Origin: Burkholderiales bacterium
GTDB taxonomy: Bacteria; Pseudomonadota; Gammaproteobacteria; Burkholderiales; SG8-41
Length of the DNA stretch: 64,000 nucleotides
Direction of reading: 5' to 3'
Assembly (NCBI GenBank): GCA_019749945.1
Contig: JAIEPF010000006.1
Location: 1 to 64,000, forward strand
Under the pieces are notes generated by a model. The model was not told the DNA's origin. It saw only the letters and a program-made list of their open reading frames with translations, and did no database searches. Made by a program: the position numbers and the translations under genes. Below, piece after piece: positions 29,651 through 38,546 of this stretch (positions are counted from its first letter, which is position 1; each line of letters begins with the position of its first letter).

Positions 29651-30706
29651 ATGAAACCCGAGATGCCCCCAGCTGCTGAAACCGATGCATCCTACGACCG
29701 TATTAACGAGTATTTTTACGAGCGCGGCTGGACCGACGGGCTGCCCATCGTGCCGCCGACCGAGGCGCGGGTGCGAGCGATGCTGGCCGGCATGCCGGGC
29801 CACGACGCAGAAGAACTGGTGAGCGTGGTGCCGCCCAAGATGGGCAGGGCGACGATGCGCCAGATTGCGACTAACGCGGTGATGGCCGGATGTCTGCCGG
29901 AGTATTTGCCGGTGGTGGTTGCCGCGCTGCAGGCGGTATCGGATCCCGCCTACGGATTATCACACCGGCAGACGACCACGCATGCTGGTGCGCCGCTCAT
30001 TATCGTCAACGGTCCGATCGCGAAGCGCCTGAAGATAAACGGTGGGCGCGGCCTGTTCGGCCCCGGCTGGCGGGCCAACGCGACCATCGGGCGCGCGTTG
30101 CGGCTAGTCCTCGTCAATGTCGGAGGCGCCGGGCCGGACGTGGACGCGTCGCAGACCGGGCACCCCGGCAAGTACACCTACTGCATCGCGGAATTCGAGG
30201 ACGCGAATCCGTGGGTGCCGCTGCACGTCGAGCGTGGTTTCCGGCGCGAGCAGAGTGTCGTCACGGTGGTGAACACCGAGGCGCCGCACAGCATGACGGA
30301 GAACGTGCAGACCGACCCGGACGAAATCATGACGACGTTCGCGTCATGCATGGCCACCCTCGGCGTCAACAACCTCTACTCTCAGGGCCATCCGGTGCTG
30401 GTGCTCGGTTTGGAGCATGTGCATCACCTTGAGGCGGCAGGTTGGAACAAGATGGACGTCAAGCTGGCACTGTTCGAGCGCGCGCGCCAGCCGTGGGGCC
30501 TGATGAAGAACCGCGGCAAATCGAAGGGGCCGCGCTTCCCCGAGTCCGTCGACAAGAACGACGACAACTCGATGGTGCCGATCTTGTGGGAGGCGAAGGA
30601 CCTCATATTGATCGTCGGGGGCGGTGCCGGCGGCAAATCGATGTTCCTGCCGACTGCCGGCGGGCAGAGCCTGAGCGTATCCAGGCAGATTGAAACGCAT
30701 AATTGA
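29651..30706 (+). CDS. UGSC-associated partner protein 1, unknown function
   Basis: I do not recognise an enzyme class. It has 351 residues and no signal peptide. Motifs shared with two paralogues in the window are GWTDGLPIVPPTEARV near the N-terminus, NAVMAGCLPEYLPV with invariant Cys81, IIVNGPIAKRLKINGG, FGPGWRANATIGRALRL, and GHPVLVLGLEHV. The invariant Cys and the constant pairing with a selenoprotein suggest that it supplies the partner active site or binds the substrate; this is inference. It starts 10 bp after selenoprotein 1. Confidence 0.75.
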   Translation: MKPEMPPAAETDASYDRINEYFYERGWTDGLPIVPPTEARVRAMLAGMPGHDAEELVSVVPPKMGRATMRQIATNAVMAGCLPEYLPVVVAALQAVSDPAYGLSHRQTTTHAGAPLIIVNGPIAKRLKINGGRGLFGPGWRANATIGRALRLVLVNVGGAGPDVDASQTGHPGKYTYCIAEFEDANPWVPLHVERGFRREQSVVTVVNTEAPHSMTENVQTDPDEIMTTFASCMATLGVNNLYSQGHPVLVLGLEHVHHLEAAGWNKMDVKLALFERARQPWGLMKNRGKSKGPRFPESVDKNDDNSMVPILWEAKDLILIVGGGAGGKSMFLPTAGGQSLSVSRQIETHN

Positions 30707-30746
30707 TAACTAAGGCGCTTGAGACGTCAATCTGAGGAGAGAAGCG

Positions 30747-31733
30747 ATGTTAAGAAATTCGAGACTACATTCAGCCGTCGGCATCCTTTTACTGGCATTC
30801 GCATGTTTTGGCTCTTCTGGCGTCCAGGCCCAACCGTACCCGTCTAAGACGATCCGATTGGTCTTGCCGTTCCCGCCTGGCGGTGGCACGGACGTGGTCG
30901 GCCGTCTACTGGCACAGAAGCTCGGCCAAGCGCTTGGTCAGCAAGTGATCGTGGATAACAGACCGGGCGCTGGCGGACGCATCGGCACTGACCTGGTCTC
31001 CAAGTCGCCGCCCGACGGCTACACGCTGATGCTGGGTACCAGCAGTGTCATGGGAACAGGCCCCGCGCTTTATAAAAAGCTGCCATTCGACATGCCGAAG
31101 GATTTCGCGCCGGTCTCGCTCGTTGCCTATACCGCGTATGTACTCGCGATTCATCCATCCGTTCCCGCCAAGTCCGTCAAGGCGCTGGTGGCGTTGGCTA
31201 AGTCGCGCCCCGAGCGGCTCACGTATGCATCCTCGGGCGCCGGCGGGGCGGCGCACCTGTCCGGAGAGTTGTTCAGTTCGATGGCCGGCGTGAAGATGAT
31301 CCACGTCGCTTACAAGGGCAGTGCTCCGGGCACGCTTTCGGTGATGTCTGGGGAAACGGATATGATGTTCAGCAACACGCTGCCCGTTCTGCCGCACGTA
31401 AAAAGCGGCCGTTTGCACGCGTTGGCTGTAACGACACCGCAACGCTTTGACCTGCTGCCCGGGGTTGCCACGGTGGCCGAGTCGGGTCTGCCCGGGTTCG
31501 AGGTGCAGCAGATATACGGCGTGCTTGCGCCCGCGGGCACACCGCGTGAAATCGTTGTCCGCCTCAATCAGGAAATCGCGAAGGTCATGCAGACGGAGGA
31601 CACGCGCAGTCGGCTTCTCGCAGAAGGTTCTCTGGTGAAATTAAGCACGCCCGCTGAATTCGAAAAGGCGATTATTGCCGAGATTGCGAAATGGTCGAAG
31701 GTGATCAGAGAAGTGGGCATCAAGGAAGAGTAA
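30747..31733 (+). CDS. Bug-family (TctC) periplasmic substrate-binding protein 1
   Basis: Extracytoplasmic receptor of the tripartite tricarboxylate transporter family. A Sec signal peptide ends near VQAQPYPSK. Family motifs are IRLVLPFPPGGGTDVVGR, VDNRPGAGGRIGTD, SPPDGYTLML and VTTPQRFDLLPGVATVAESG. It is 328 residues long. No TctA or TctB membrane subunit is nearby, as is common for orphan Bug receptors in betaproteobacteria. Ligands in this family are usually carboxylates; the ligand here is unknown. Confidence 0.92.
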   Translation: MLRNSRLHSAVGILLLAFACFGSSGVQAQPYPSKTIRLVLPFPPGGGTDVVGRLLAQKLGQALGQQVIVDNRPGAGGRIGTDLVSKSPPDGYTLMLGTSSVMGTGPALYKKLPFDMPKDFAPVSLVAYTAYVLAIHPSVPAKSVKALVALAKSRPERLTYASSGAGGAAHLSGELFSSMAGVKMIHVAYKGSAPGTLSVMSGETDMMFSNTLPVLPHVKSGRLHALAVTTPQRFDLLPGVATVAESGLPGFEVQQIYGVLAPAGTPREIVVRLNQEIAKVMQTEDTRSRLLAEGSLVKLSTPAEFEKAIIAEIAKWSKVIREVGIKEE

Positions 31734-31779
31734 TTTTGGCCGGGAAGCAACCGGTGCGTTGACGCATGGAGGAGGCAAT

Positions 31780-32799
31780 TTGAACACCGCTGTCGATCCG
31801 TTTGAGTTTTTCCTGGAGAAAGTCTGGTCCGACGGTTTCCCGGTCGTGACTCCGACCGAAGAGCGCGTTCAGTGGATGCTCACAGGCACGCATCGTGCGC
31901 CAGACGAGGTGATTGGACGTGTACCGCCCGCACTTGAGACAGTGACTGTGCGCATTGCCGCCACTCACGCGCTGATGGCGGGTTGCAAGCCGGAATACCT
32001 GCCAGTGGTCCTGGGCGCGCTCGCGATCATCCTGCGCGATGAATTCAACATGGGTGGCGTGCAGTGCACGATGCACGGTGTTGCGCCTCTCATGATCGTC
32101 AACGGTCCGTATGCGGAGAAGATCGGCCTGCACGGAGGGAACGGCTGCTTCGGGCCGGGATTCCGCGCCAACGCCACGATCGGGCGTGCGATCCGGCTGA
32201 TGCTGACCAATCTGGGTGGTGGCATCCCGGGCATGGCGTCCGCCAGCGTGTTCGCCTCGCCGATACGCTACACCGCCTGCCTGACCGAACACATGGCGAG
32301 AAGCCCGTGGGAGAGCCTCGCGGTCTCGCGCGGTTATACGGCGAAGGACGACGTGATCACCTGCGCGATGGTGGATAGCCCGCGACTGCACTTCGACGAC
32401 GTGAGCACCGAGCCCGAGCGGCTTCTGACCGGCATTGGTGATGCGATGACCGCGTCGGGTTCATGGAACATGTGGTTCAATTCCGACGTGGTGGTAGTGA
32501 TGGGGCCGCAGCACGCAAAGATGTGCGCCGAAGCCGGAATGAGCCGTTCGGACGTGCAGCACCGCCTGTGCAAGCTCGCGGTGCGCAAACAGGGCGACCT
32601 CAAGCGCGGCGGCAATTGGCGCCCTGAACGGGCACGGGCGATGGGGGTGGACCCCGACGACGACGAGTTTCCGATCGCGGCGGTGAAGGACCCGAATCGC
32701 CTGCATCTCGTCGTCGCCGGCGGATTGGGGCCGATCACGGCCGTGTGCCATGGCTGGAACGATTCCAGCCATTCGGTGCACGGCAAGTACGAGACATGA
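31780..32799 (+). CDS. UGSC-associated partner protein 2, unknown function
   Basis: Paralogue of the proteins at 29651 and 46762. It keeps VWSDGFPVVTPTEERV, HALMAGCKPEYLPVVLGAL (Cys69), MIVNGPYAEKIGLHGG and FGPGFRANATIGRAIRLML. I start at a TTG because GGAGGAGG lies 4-7 nt upstream and no ATG is suitably placed; this gives 339 residues. It lies just ahead of selenoprotein 2, the reverse of the order in the other two pairs. Function is unknown. Confidence 0.75.
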   Translation: MNTAVDPFEFFLEKVWSDGFPVVTPTEERVQWMLTGTHRAPDEVIGRVPPALETVTVRIAATHALMAGCKPEYLPVVLGALAIILRDEFNMGGVQCTMHGVAPLMIVNGPYAEKIGLHGGNGCFGPGFRANATIGRAIRLMLTNLGGGIPGMASASVFASPIRYTACLTEHMARSPWESLAVSRGYTAKDDVITCAMVDSPRLHFDDVSTEPERLLTGIGDAMTASGSWNMWFNSDVVVVMGPQHAKMCAEAGMSRSDVQHRLCKLAVRKQGDLKRGGNWRPERARAMGVDPDDDEFPIAAVKDPNRLHLVVAGGLGPITAVCHGWNDSSHSVHGKYET

Positions 32800-32836
32800 A
32801 CGAAAGCGGACTGAAAATGACCCGGAGGAAACAGCC

Positions 32837-33367
32837 ATGACAAACGATCTCGGATTCATCGATCCTACCGCCGGCGGAGGCGCTGCGAAGATTCCGCTGG
32901 CGCCGCGGCCGATGGATCTGGCGGGTAAGGTGGTTGGACTGCTCGACAACACCAAGGAACAGGCAGACGTGATCCTGGAGTCGATCGCGGATGTATTGCG
33001 CGAGCGTTACGGGGTGGCGAAGGTGATTATCCGGCGCAAGGAGTATTACTCCAAGCCCGCGAGCGAGGACCTCATCAACGAAATGGCAAGCGAGGTGCAT
33101 GTGGCGGCAGCCGCCGTCGGCGGGTGAGGGTCCTGCACGTTGTGCAGTGTGCACGACACGGTGGAATTCGAGAAGCGCGGCATACCGGCGACGGTCTTTC
33201 TCACGCAGATTTTCAAGAGCTCGGCGGTTCACACCTTTCGCAGCAAGGGAATGGACGGTCATCCCTTGATCGAGTTGCCTCACCCGATCAGCAACCTGAC
33301 TCGGGACGAGATGCGCGTGGTCACGCTGCGCTACGTAGACGAGTTCGTGCGTCAACTGACATCCTGA
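32837..33367 (+). CDS. UGSC-family selenoprotein 2 (Sec97, UxxCxxC)
   Basis: A 176-residue protein with the in-frame TGA at 33125-33127 read as Sec97. The N-terminal half contains VVGLLDNTKEQADVI. After the UGA comes GSCTLCSVHDTVEFEKRGIP, so Sec97, Cys100 and Cys103 form UxxCxxC. As I recall, the Sec subunits of glycine and D-proline reductases have this pattern (UGTCTRC in GrdB). An 8-bp SECIS-like hairpin follows at the expected distance. GGAGG precedes the ATG. The downstream half keeps HPI near the end like its paralogues. Substrate unknown. Confidence 0.9.
33139..33157 (+). promoter_or_regulatory. Candidate SECIS hairpin of selenoprotein 2
   Basis: Stem GTTGTGCA and TGCACGAC (8 bp, one G-T wobble) with loop GTG, starting 11 nt after the UGA. 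Position and loop are identical to the hairpin at 46374, while the stems differ by compensatory changes. Confidence 0.8.
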
Positions 33368-33382
33368 GACCGGAGACCTCGC

Positions 33383-34339
33383 ATGCGATATTCTTTTGTC
33401 ATTCTCCTGGCGGCGTTTGCCGCCATTCCGGTCCAGTCACAGCAGTACCCGGTTCGTCCCGTCCGTATGATCGTTCCTTTCGCTCCAGGCGGCGCGGTCG
33501 ATGTCGTTGCCCGCATCGCGGCGGTCGGAATGACAGATACTCTGGGGCAGCAGGTCGTCGTCGATAACCGCGCCGGTGGCGGCGGCGTCATCGGCACGGA
33601 CATCACCGTGCAGGCGCGCGGAGACGGCTACACGCTGTTGCTTCACAGCGCCGCGATTGCGTCCGAGCCTGCGCTGCGCGCCAAGCTGCCCTACGACGCC
33701 ATGAAAGATCTAGCACCTGTCACGCTGGTGGGTGTAACGCCGAATCTGCTCGTTGCGCATCCCTTGTTCGCGGCGAAGTCGGCACGCGACCTTATCGCGC
33801 TGGCGAAGGAGAAACCCGGCATCATTACCTACGGGACGGGTGGTGTTGGCAGCTCGTCACATCTTGCAGTCGAATTGTTCGGTATCTTGTCGGGAACACG
33901 GTTCAACCACATCCCGTTCAAAGGCGCCGGCCCTGCGGTGACCGCCGTGGTTGCGGGCGAGCTGAATTTCACGATCGCGCCCATGCCGGCTGCGATTTCC
34001 CATACTAGGGCTGGGCGTCTGCGAGCGCTCGGCGTTTCGGGCCTGAAGCGTTCCCCGGCTGCCGCGGACATCCCGACCATCGCTGAAACGGGGCTACCCG
34101 GCTACGAGTTCGTGGCGTGGTTTGGCCTGCTCGCGCCGGCGTCTACGCCGCCGAAGCTCGTCGAGCGCATCGCCTCACAGGTTCAAGCGGCGGTAAACGC
34201 GCCCGACACGCGCGGAAAAATGGAATCGCAAGGCTTCGAGCCGGAAACCAATTCTCCGGCGGAATTCCGCGCGCACATCCTGAAGGAAACGGAGAAGTGG
34301 AGAAAGGTGATAACGCAAGCCGGGATAAAGGCCTCATAG
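33383..34339 (+). CDS. Bug-family (TctC) periplasmic substrate-binding protein 2
   Basis: Second TctC-like receptor of the operon. The signal peptide ends near PVQSQQYPVRP. Motifs are VRMIVPFAPGGAVDVVARI, VDNRAGGGGVIGTD, RGDGYTLLLHS and LKRSPAAADIPTIAETG. It is 318 residues long. It follows selenoprotein 2 by 15 bp and is the last gene before a strong terminator. It is clearly diverged from the first Bug protein of the operon, so the two may bind different ligands. Confidence 0.92.
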   Translation: MRYSFVILLAAFAAIPVQSQQYPVRPVRMIVPFAPGGAVDVVARIAAVGMTDTLGQQVVVDNRAGGGGVIGTDITVQARGDGYTLLLHSAAIASEPALRAKLPYDAMKDLAPVTLVGVTPNLLVAHPLFAAKSARDLIALAKEKPGIITYGTGGVGSSSHLAVELFGILSGTRFNHIPFKGAGPAVTAVVAGELNFTIAPMPAAISHTRAGRLRALGVSGLKRSPAAADIPTIAETGLPGYEFVAWFGLLAPASTPPKLVERIASQVQAAVNAPDTRGKMESQGFEPETNSPAEFRAHILKETEKWRKVITQAGIKAS

Positions 34340-34402
34340 CCGAAGGCGGAAGAAAGACCGTTTAACCGGTTTTCAGCCAGTCACCTTTCTGCTGTCATGA
34401 TT

Positions 34403-34430
34403 AAAAAGGGCGGCCTCCGCCGCCCTTTTT
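34403..34430 (+). terminator. Rho-independent terminator of the selenoprotein operon
   Basis: A perfect 12-bp stem, AAAAAGGGCGGC and GCCGCCCTTTTT, with loop CTCC, 63 bp after the last Bug gene. Confidence 0.88.
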
Positions 34431-34856
34431 GTGGATTCCGATGTCCAGTCATAGGCTTCCGGATATCTTGTCGCTGTCGGGTTGCGCGCAAGCGCAACCC
34501 CTTTTGTTTTTGGTCCCGGGCCGCGCATCCGCGCGCGCCCTCGCTGGCGAGCCCTCGAGCCCTGCCGGGCGCAAATTTACCTTGCTGTAGCGCGATCCAG
34601 CTGATGCATGCGTCCGGTGCAGCGACGCCGATGCTGACGGCCCCTGATAATTATTGCGATGCATGATGATGGCTTGATCCAATCCGGGCGATGCCCGTTT
34701 TTCAGGCAACAATCATGAGCATCAAGCGCCATCCATCCCTGTCCAGATGTGGCCGTTGCGACGCAGCATCTGCCGCGAAAACCGGGCGTGTATGAGGAAT
34801 TGTTGTTGCTGATCCCGATGCGGCGTGCCGGGCGGGCCGCGACTTCTATTTGACTA
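34431..34856. other. Intergenic region with two further terminator-like hairpins
   Basis: No gene is visible. A 9-bp stem GGGTTGCGC and GCGCAACCC (34479-34500) is followed by CTTTTGTTTT. A 5-bp stem CGGGC and GCCCG (34685-34697) is followed by five T. These could end read-through transcripts or mark a small RNA. The two possibilities cannot be separated from the sequence. Confidence 0.45.
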
Positions 34857-34874
34857 TATGCGCATAGGCGCATA
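34857..34874. promoter_or_regulatory. Candidate operator of the ArsR-type sox regulator
   Basis: TATGCGC, four bases, GCGCATA: a perfect interrupted palindrome 39 nt before the regulator start. A TTGAC lies just to its left and could be a -35 element, so binding would block the promoter. Confidence 0.55.
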
Positions 34875-34913
34875 CAGTAATTTTATTGCTGAACTTATTC
34901 GGGTGATCATTTC

Positions 34914-35273
34914 ATGGACGAACTGGATCCGGTATTCGATGCGGTGGCCGCTTATTTTTCAGTGCTGTCGGAGCCGACGCGGCTGAAAATCATGCATGCG
35001 GTGTGCGACCACGAGCAGTCGGTGTCGCAGATCGTTGCCGCCACAGGCGGCACGCAGACCAACATCTCGCGGCATCTGGGTCTGATGCATCGTTACGGCG
35101 TGCTGGCGCGGCGGCGTGACGGCAACCAGATTTATTACCGCGTGGCCGACGAAACGATGGTCGAGCTGTGCCGGTCGGTGTGCAACCGGATCGCCACCAC
35201 GATTGATGACAATCGCCCGCTCAAGAAGCAGCTGTTGAAGCTCCTTCCGGTCCCGGGCAGACGCGCGGCATAA
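34914..35273 (+). CDS. ArsR-family repressor of the sox cluster (SoxR-like)
   Basis: A 119-residue winged-helix repressor: LSEPTRLKIMHAVCDHEQSVSQIVAATGGTQTNISRHL, then the wing VLARRRDGNQIYYRVAD. Cys residues at about 38 and 86 could form a thiol or persulfide switch, as described for SoxR and YgaV-type sulfur sensors. It is the first gene of the sox operon, 3 bp ahead of soxC. Self-regulation through the palindrome at 34857 is inferred. Confidence 0.87.
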   Translation: MDELDPVFDAVAAYFSVLSEPTRLKIMHAVCDHEQSVSQIVAATGGTQTNISRHLGLMHRYGVLARRRDGNQIYYRVADETMVELCRSVCNRIATTIDDNRPLKKQLLKLLPVPGRRAA

Positions 35274-35276
35274 ACA

Positions 35277-36578
35277 ATGGCCCGCATTGGCAACATGGCG
35301 CAGGGTCGTGTTTTGCCGGCGCTTGAAAACCGCCGCGGTTTCCTCAGGAAATCCATGTCGCTGGCCGGCGGTGCGGCGATCGCCCTCGGTGGCGCAGCCG
35401 CGGTGCGGGCGCAGGGGGATCCCGCCATACTTGAACTGCCGGCCCACTCCAAAGGGCTGGGCAAGCCGGTCGCGACTTCCGGTTACGGCCTGCCCTCGGA
35501 ACATGAAAAAAATCTGCAGCGCCGCGAGAGCCCCGGGCTGACGCGGGTGCCGCAATCCTCGGTCGCATTTGCGCCCTTGCAGGGCCTGTTTGGCATCATC
35601 ACGCCCAGCGGCCTGCATTTTGAGCGCCATCACCAGGGCTGGTGGGATATCGATCCGCGCCGGCATCGCCTGATGGTGATGGGCATGGTGCGCGAACCGC
35701 GGGTCTACACCATGGATGACCTGATGCGCCTGCCTGCGGTGTCGCGCATTCATTTCATCGAATGCGGCGCCAATACCGGCATGGAATGGGGCAACGTCGC
35801 GGTGCCGACGGTGCAGTACACCCACGGCATGTTGTCCTGCTGTGAATTTACCGGCGTGCCGCTGTCGAAATTGCTGGAGGATTGCGGCGCCGATGTCAGC
35901 AAGGGCCGCTATGTGCTGGCCGAAGGTGCGGACGGTTCGGGTCTGACCCGCACCATCGGCATGGAACGGGCGCTGGATGACGTGATGGTGGCCTGGGCGA
36001 TGAACGGCGAGATGCTGCGTCCGGAGAACGGTTATCCGCTGCGGCTGGTCGTGCCCGGCGTGCAGGGTGTGTCCTGGGTGAAGTGGCTGCGCCGCCTCGA
36101 GGTGGGGGACCAGCCGTGGAACACCCGCGAGGAAACCCTGCATTACATCGATCTGATGCCCGACGGCAGGCACCGCCAGTACACCTCCGTGCAGGAATGC
36201 AAATCGGTGATCACCACGCCGTCGGGCGGGCAGGTGCTGCTGAACAAGGGGTACTACAATGTCACCGGCCTCGCCTGGTCGGGGCGTGATCGCATCCGGC
36301 GTGTGGATGTGTCCTTTGACGGCGGGCGCAACTGGAGCCAGGCGCGCCTGGAAAATCCGGTATTGCCCAAGGCACTGACGCGTTTCAACATCGACTGGGT
36401 CTGGGATGGCCGGCCGGCCATCCTGCAAAGCCGCGCCGTGGATGCCACCGGTTATGTGCAGCCGAAAATCGGGCAGCTGCGCGCGGTGCGCGGCACACGG
36501 TCGATTTATCACAACAATGCGATCCAGTCCTGGCTGGTGGCGGCGAACGGCGAGGTGTCCAATGTCCAGGTGGGTTAA
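35277..36578 (+). CDS. soxC: Sulfur dehydrogenase molybdenum subunit SoxC
   Basis: Periplasmic molybdopterin protein of the sulfite oxidase family. With SoxD it oxidises the sulfane sulfur bound to SoxY, removing six electrons. The Tat signal is NRRGFLRKSMSLAGG. The molybdenum ligand is Cys163 in IHFIECGANTGMEW. A C-terminal Mo-co dimerisation domain follows. It has 433 residues. Its end overlaps the soxD start. Having SoxCD means that thiosulfate can be oxidised fully to sulfate without sulfur globules. Confidence 0.95.
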   Translation: MARIGNMAQGRVLPALENRRGFLRKSMSLAGGAAIALGGAAAVRAQGDPAILELPAHSKGLGKPVATSGYGLPSEHEKNLQRRESPGLTRVPQSSVAFAPLQGLFGIITPSGLHFERHHQGWWDIDPRRHRLMVMGMVREPRVYTMDDLMRLPAVSRIHFIECGANTGMEWGNVAVPTVQYTHGMLSCCEFTGVPLSKLLEDCGADVSKGRYVLAEGADGSGLTRTIGMERALDDVMVAWAMNGEMLRPENGYPLRLVVPGVQGVSWVKWLRRLEVGDQPWNTREETLHYIDLMPDGRHRQYTSVQECKSVITTPSGGQVLLNKGYYNVTGLAWSGRDRIRRVDVSFDGGRNWSQARLENPVLPKALTRFNIDWVWDGRPAILQSRAVDATGYVQPKIGQLRAVRGTRSIYHNNAIQSWLVAANGEVSNVQVG

Positions 36579-37587
36579 ATGGATGGCTGTCGCCGCGGCC
36601 GGGCTCGTCTGCACGCAGGCGGCGGCGCAGTCGCGTTATCCGGGTGTCGGGCGCACCGCGACGCCGGCGGAGATCGCCGCATGGGATATCGACGTGCGCG
36701 CCGATTTCAAGGGGCTGCCGCCGGGATCGGGCAGCGTGTCCAGGGGCGAGGCGGTGTGGGAGGCGAAGTGTGCGTCCTGCCACGGCAGCTTTGGTGAATC
36801 GAACATGTTTTTTCCGCCGATCATCGGCGGCACCCGCGCCGAAGACATCGTGCGCGGCCGTGTCGAGGCGCTGGCCAGGCCCGGCGAGCAGCGCTCGACC
36901 CTGATGAAACTTTCGCAGATCTCCACGTTGTGGGACTACATCAACCGCGCGATGCCGTTTAATGCGCCGAAGACGCTGACGGCCGACGAAGTGTATGCCC
37001 TGACCGCCTACATACTGAATCAGGGTGATGTGGTCCCGGCGAATTTCGTGCTGACCGAGCGCAACATGGCCGAGGTGCAACAGCGCCTGCCCAACCGCAA
37101 CGGCCTGACGCGCGACCACGGGCTGTGGGAAACCCGCGGCCGGCCCGATGTCAAAGCCTTTGCCTGCATGGCCAACTGCGGTCCGGAGCCGCGCATTGTT
37201 TCGCAGCTTCCCGATCATGCCCGCGGCTCGCATGGCGACCTGGCCGCGCAGAACCGTCTGATCGGGCCGGTGCGCGGCGTCAGTCTGACGCAGGGCGCCC
37301 CTGCGGCTGCCGCAGTGGCTGCGGCGCCGGCAGCCAGGGATCCCGCGCGCGATCTTGCCGAGAAATCCGGCTGCCTTGCCTGCCATGGCGCGAAGCAGCG
37401 CGTGGTCGGGCCGGCGCTGGCGGAAATTGCCGCCAAATACCGCAACGACGGCGGGGCGGAAGCGAGGCTGGTGGCGAAAGTGAAATCGGGTGGACAGGGC
37501 GTCTGGGGCAATGTGCCGATGCCGCCCTCGCAATTGCAGGAGCAGGACCTGCGCACATTGGTACGCTGGATTCTTAATACGCACTAA
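36562..37587 (+). CDS. soxD: Sulfur dehydrogenase diheme cytochrome subunit SoxD
   Basis: Accepts electrons from SoxC. It has a signal peptide, then two cytochrome c domains with heme motifs CASCH (Cys70-His74) and CLACH (Cys271-His275). It is 341 residues long. I start at the ATG giving MSRWVKWMAV because GAGGTG lies 5 nt upstream; an internal ATG at 36583 is also possible. It overlaps soxC by 17 bp. Confidence 0.93.
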   Translation: MSRWVKWMAVAAAGLVCTQAAAQSRYPGVGRTATPAEIAAWDIDVRADFKGLPPGSGSVSRGEAVWEAKCASCHGSFGESNMFFPPIIGGTRAEDIVRGRVEALARPGEQRSTLMKLSQISTLWDYINRAMPFNAPKTLTADEVYALTAYILNQGDVVPANFVLTERNMAEVQQRLPNRNGLTRDHGLWETRGRPDVKAFACMANCGPEPRIVSQLPDHARGSHGDLAAQNRLIGPVRGVSLTQGAPAAAAVAAAPAARDPARDLAEKSGCLACHGAKQRVVGPALAEIAAKYRNDGGAEARLVAKVKSGGQGVWGNVPMPPSQLQEQDLRTLVRWILNTH

Positions 37588-37599
37588 ACAGGAGGCTTT

Positions 37600-38064
37600 A
37601 TGAATCATTCACGCAGAAAGGCAATAAAAACAGGCGGCGGCGTGCTGGCGATGCTGTTCGCCGCAGGCGTCATCGGGCCGGAAATGGCGCTGGCGCAGGG
37701 TCTGGGCGAGTCGGCGTTTTCGATGAAGACCCTGGCGGAGGCGATGCGGGCCGTCGGTGCGCAAAGTCCCGCGACCTCGGACGCCATCGTCATCAAGGCG
37801 CCCAGCATTGCGGAGAACGGTGCGGTGGTGCCGGTTTCGATTGAAAGCAGGTTGCCCGGCACTGAATCGATCACGCTGCTGGTCGAGAAAAACCCGACGC
37901 CGCTGGTGGCCAGTTTCGGCATCCCCGCCGGCACCGAGGGCAATATCTCGACGCGGGTCAAGATGGGGCAGACCTCGGACGTCTATGCGCTGGTCAAGGC
38001 CGACGGCAAGTTTTTCATGGCGAAACAGGAAATCAAGATCACGCTCGGCGGCTGCGGCGGCTGA
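37600..38064 (+). CDS. soxY: Sulfur carrier protein SoxY
   Basis: Carries sulfur intermediates on a C-terminal cysteine. The conserved end is GGCGG with Cys152. A twin-arginine-like signal (RRKAIKTGGGVLAML) is at the N-terminus; in known systems SoxY is exported folded with SoxZ. It is 154 residues long. AGGAGG precedes the start, 12 bp after soxD. Confidence 0.95.
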   Translation: MNHSRRKAIKTGGGVLAMLFAAGVIGPEMALAQGLGESAFSMKTLAEAMRAVGAQSPATSDAIVIKAPSIAENGAVVPVSIESRLPGTESITLLVEKNPTPLVASFGIPAGTEGNISTRVKMGQTSDVYALVKADGKFFMAKQEIKITLGGCGG

Positions 38065-38083
38065 GCAAACCAGGAGAAATGAC

Positions 38084-38395
38084 ATGGCAGATCCGATGAG
38101 AATCCGCGCCACCGTCCGCGACGGCGTGGTCAATGTAAAAGTGCTGATGAGTCACGAAATGGAGACCGGCCAGCGCAAGGATGCGGCAGGCAAGCTGGTT
38201 CCGGCGCACTATATACGCAGCGTCAGCGCCACCTATCAGGGCAAGACCGTGCTGTCGGCGCAGTGGGGGCCGGCGATTGCGAAGAACCCCTACCTCGAGT
38301 TCAGTTTCAAGGGCGGCCAGAAGGGCGACAAGGTTGTCGTGACCTGGGAAGACAACAAGGGCGAGAAGCGCAGCGACGAGGCCACGATCAGCTGA
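38084..38395 (+). CDS. soxZ: SoxY partner protein SoxZ
   Basis: Forms the SoxYZ heterodimer that presents the carrier Cys to SoxAX, SoxB and SoxCD. The short Ig-like fold protein has typical stretches: VNVKVLMSHEMETGQRKD, FSFKGGQKGDKVVVTWEDN. It is 103 residues long with no signal peptide, as expected for co-export with SoxY. GGAGA lies upstream of the ATG. Confidence 0.95.
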   Translation: MADPMRIRATVRDGVVNVKVLMSHEMETGQRKDAAGKLVPAHYIRSVSATYQGKTVLSAQWGPAIAKNPYLEFSFKGGQKGDKVVVTWEDNKGEKRSDEATIS

Positions 38396-38546
38396 GGCTG
38401 CTGCAGTTCGTACCGGCCATGACACATTCCGGGGAAGAACAGCTGGAGCCGGTATATTTAACTAAGTTATTGATTATAAACAATATTTTATAAACAACAG
38501 GGTACTGACCAATCCGCCTGCGGGCGGTGACGAGGAGGGTCTGGTG

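Noticed and set aside
34431..34856. A coding gene in the gap before the sox regulator
   Set aside because: The short frames present have no ribosome binding site or recognisable motif. Only hairpins stand out.
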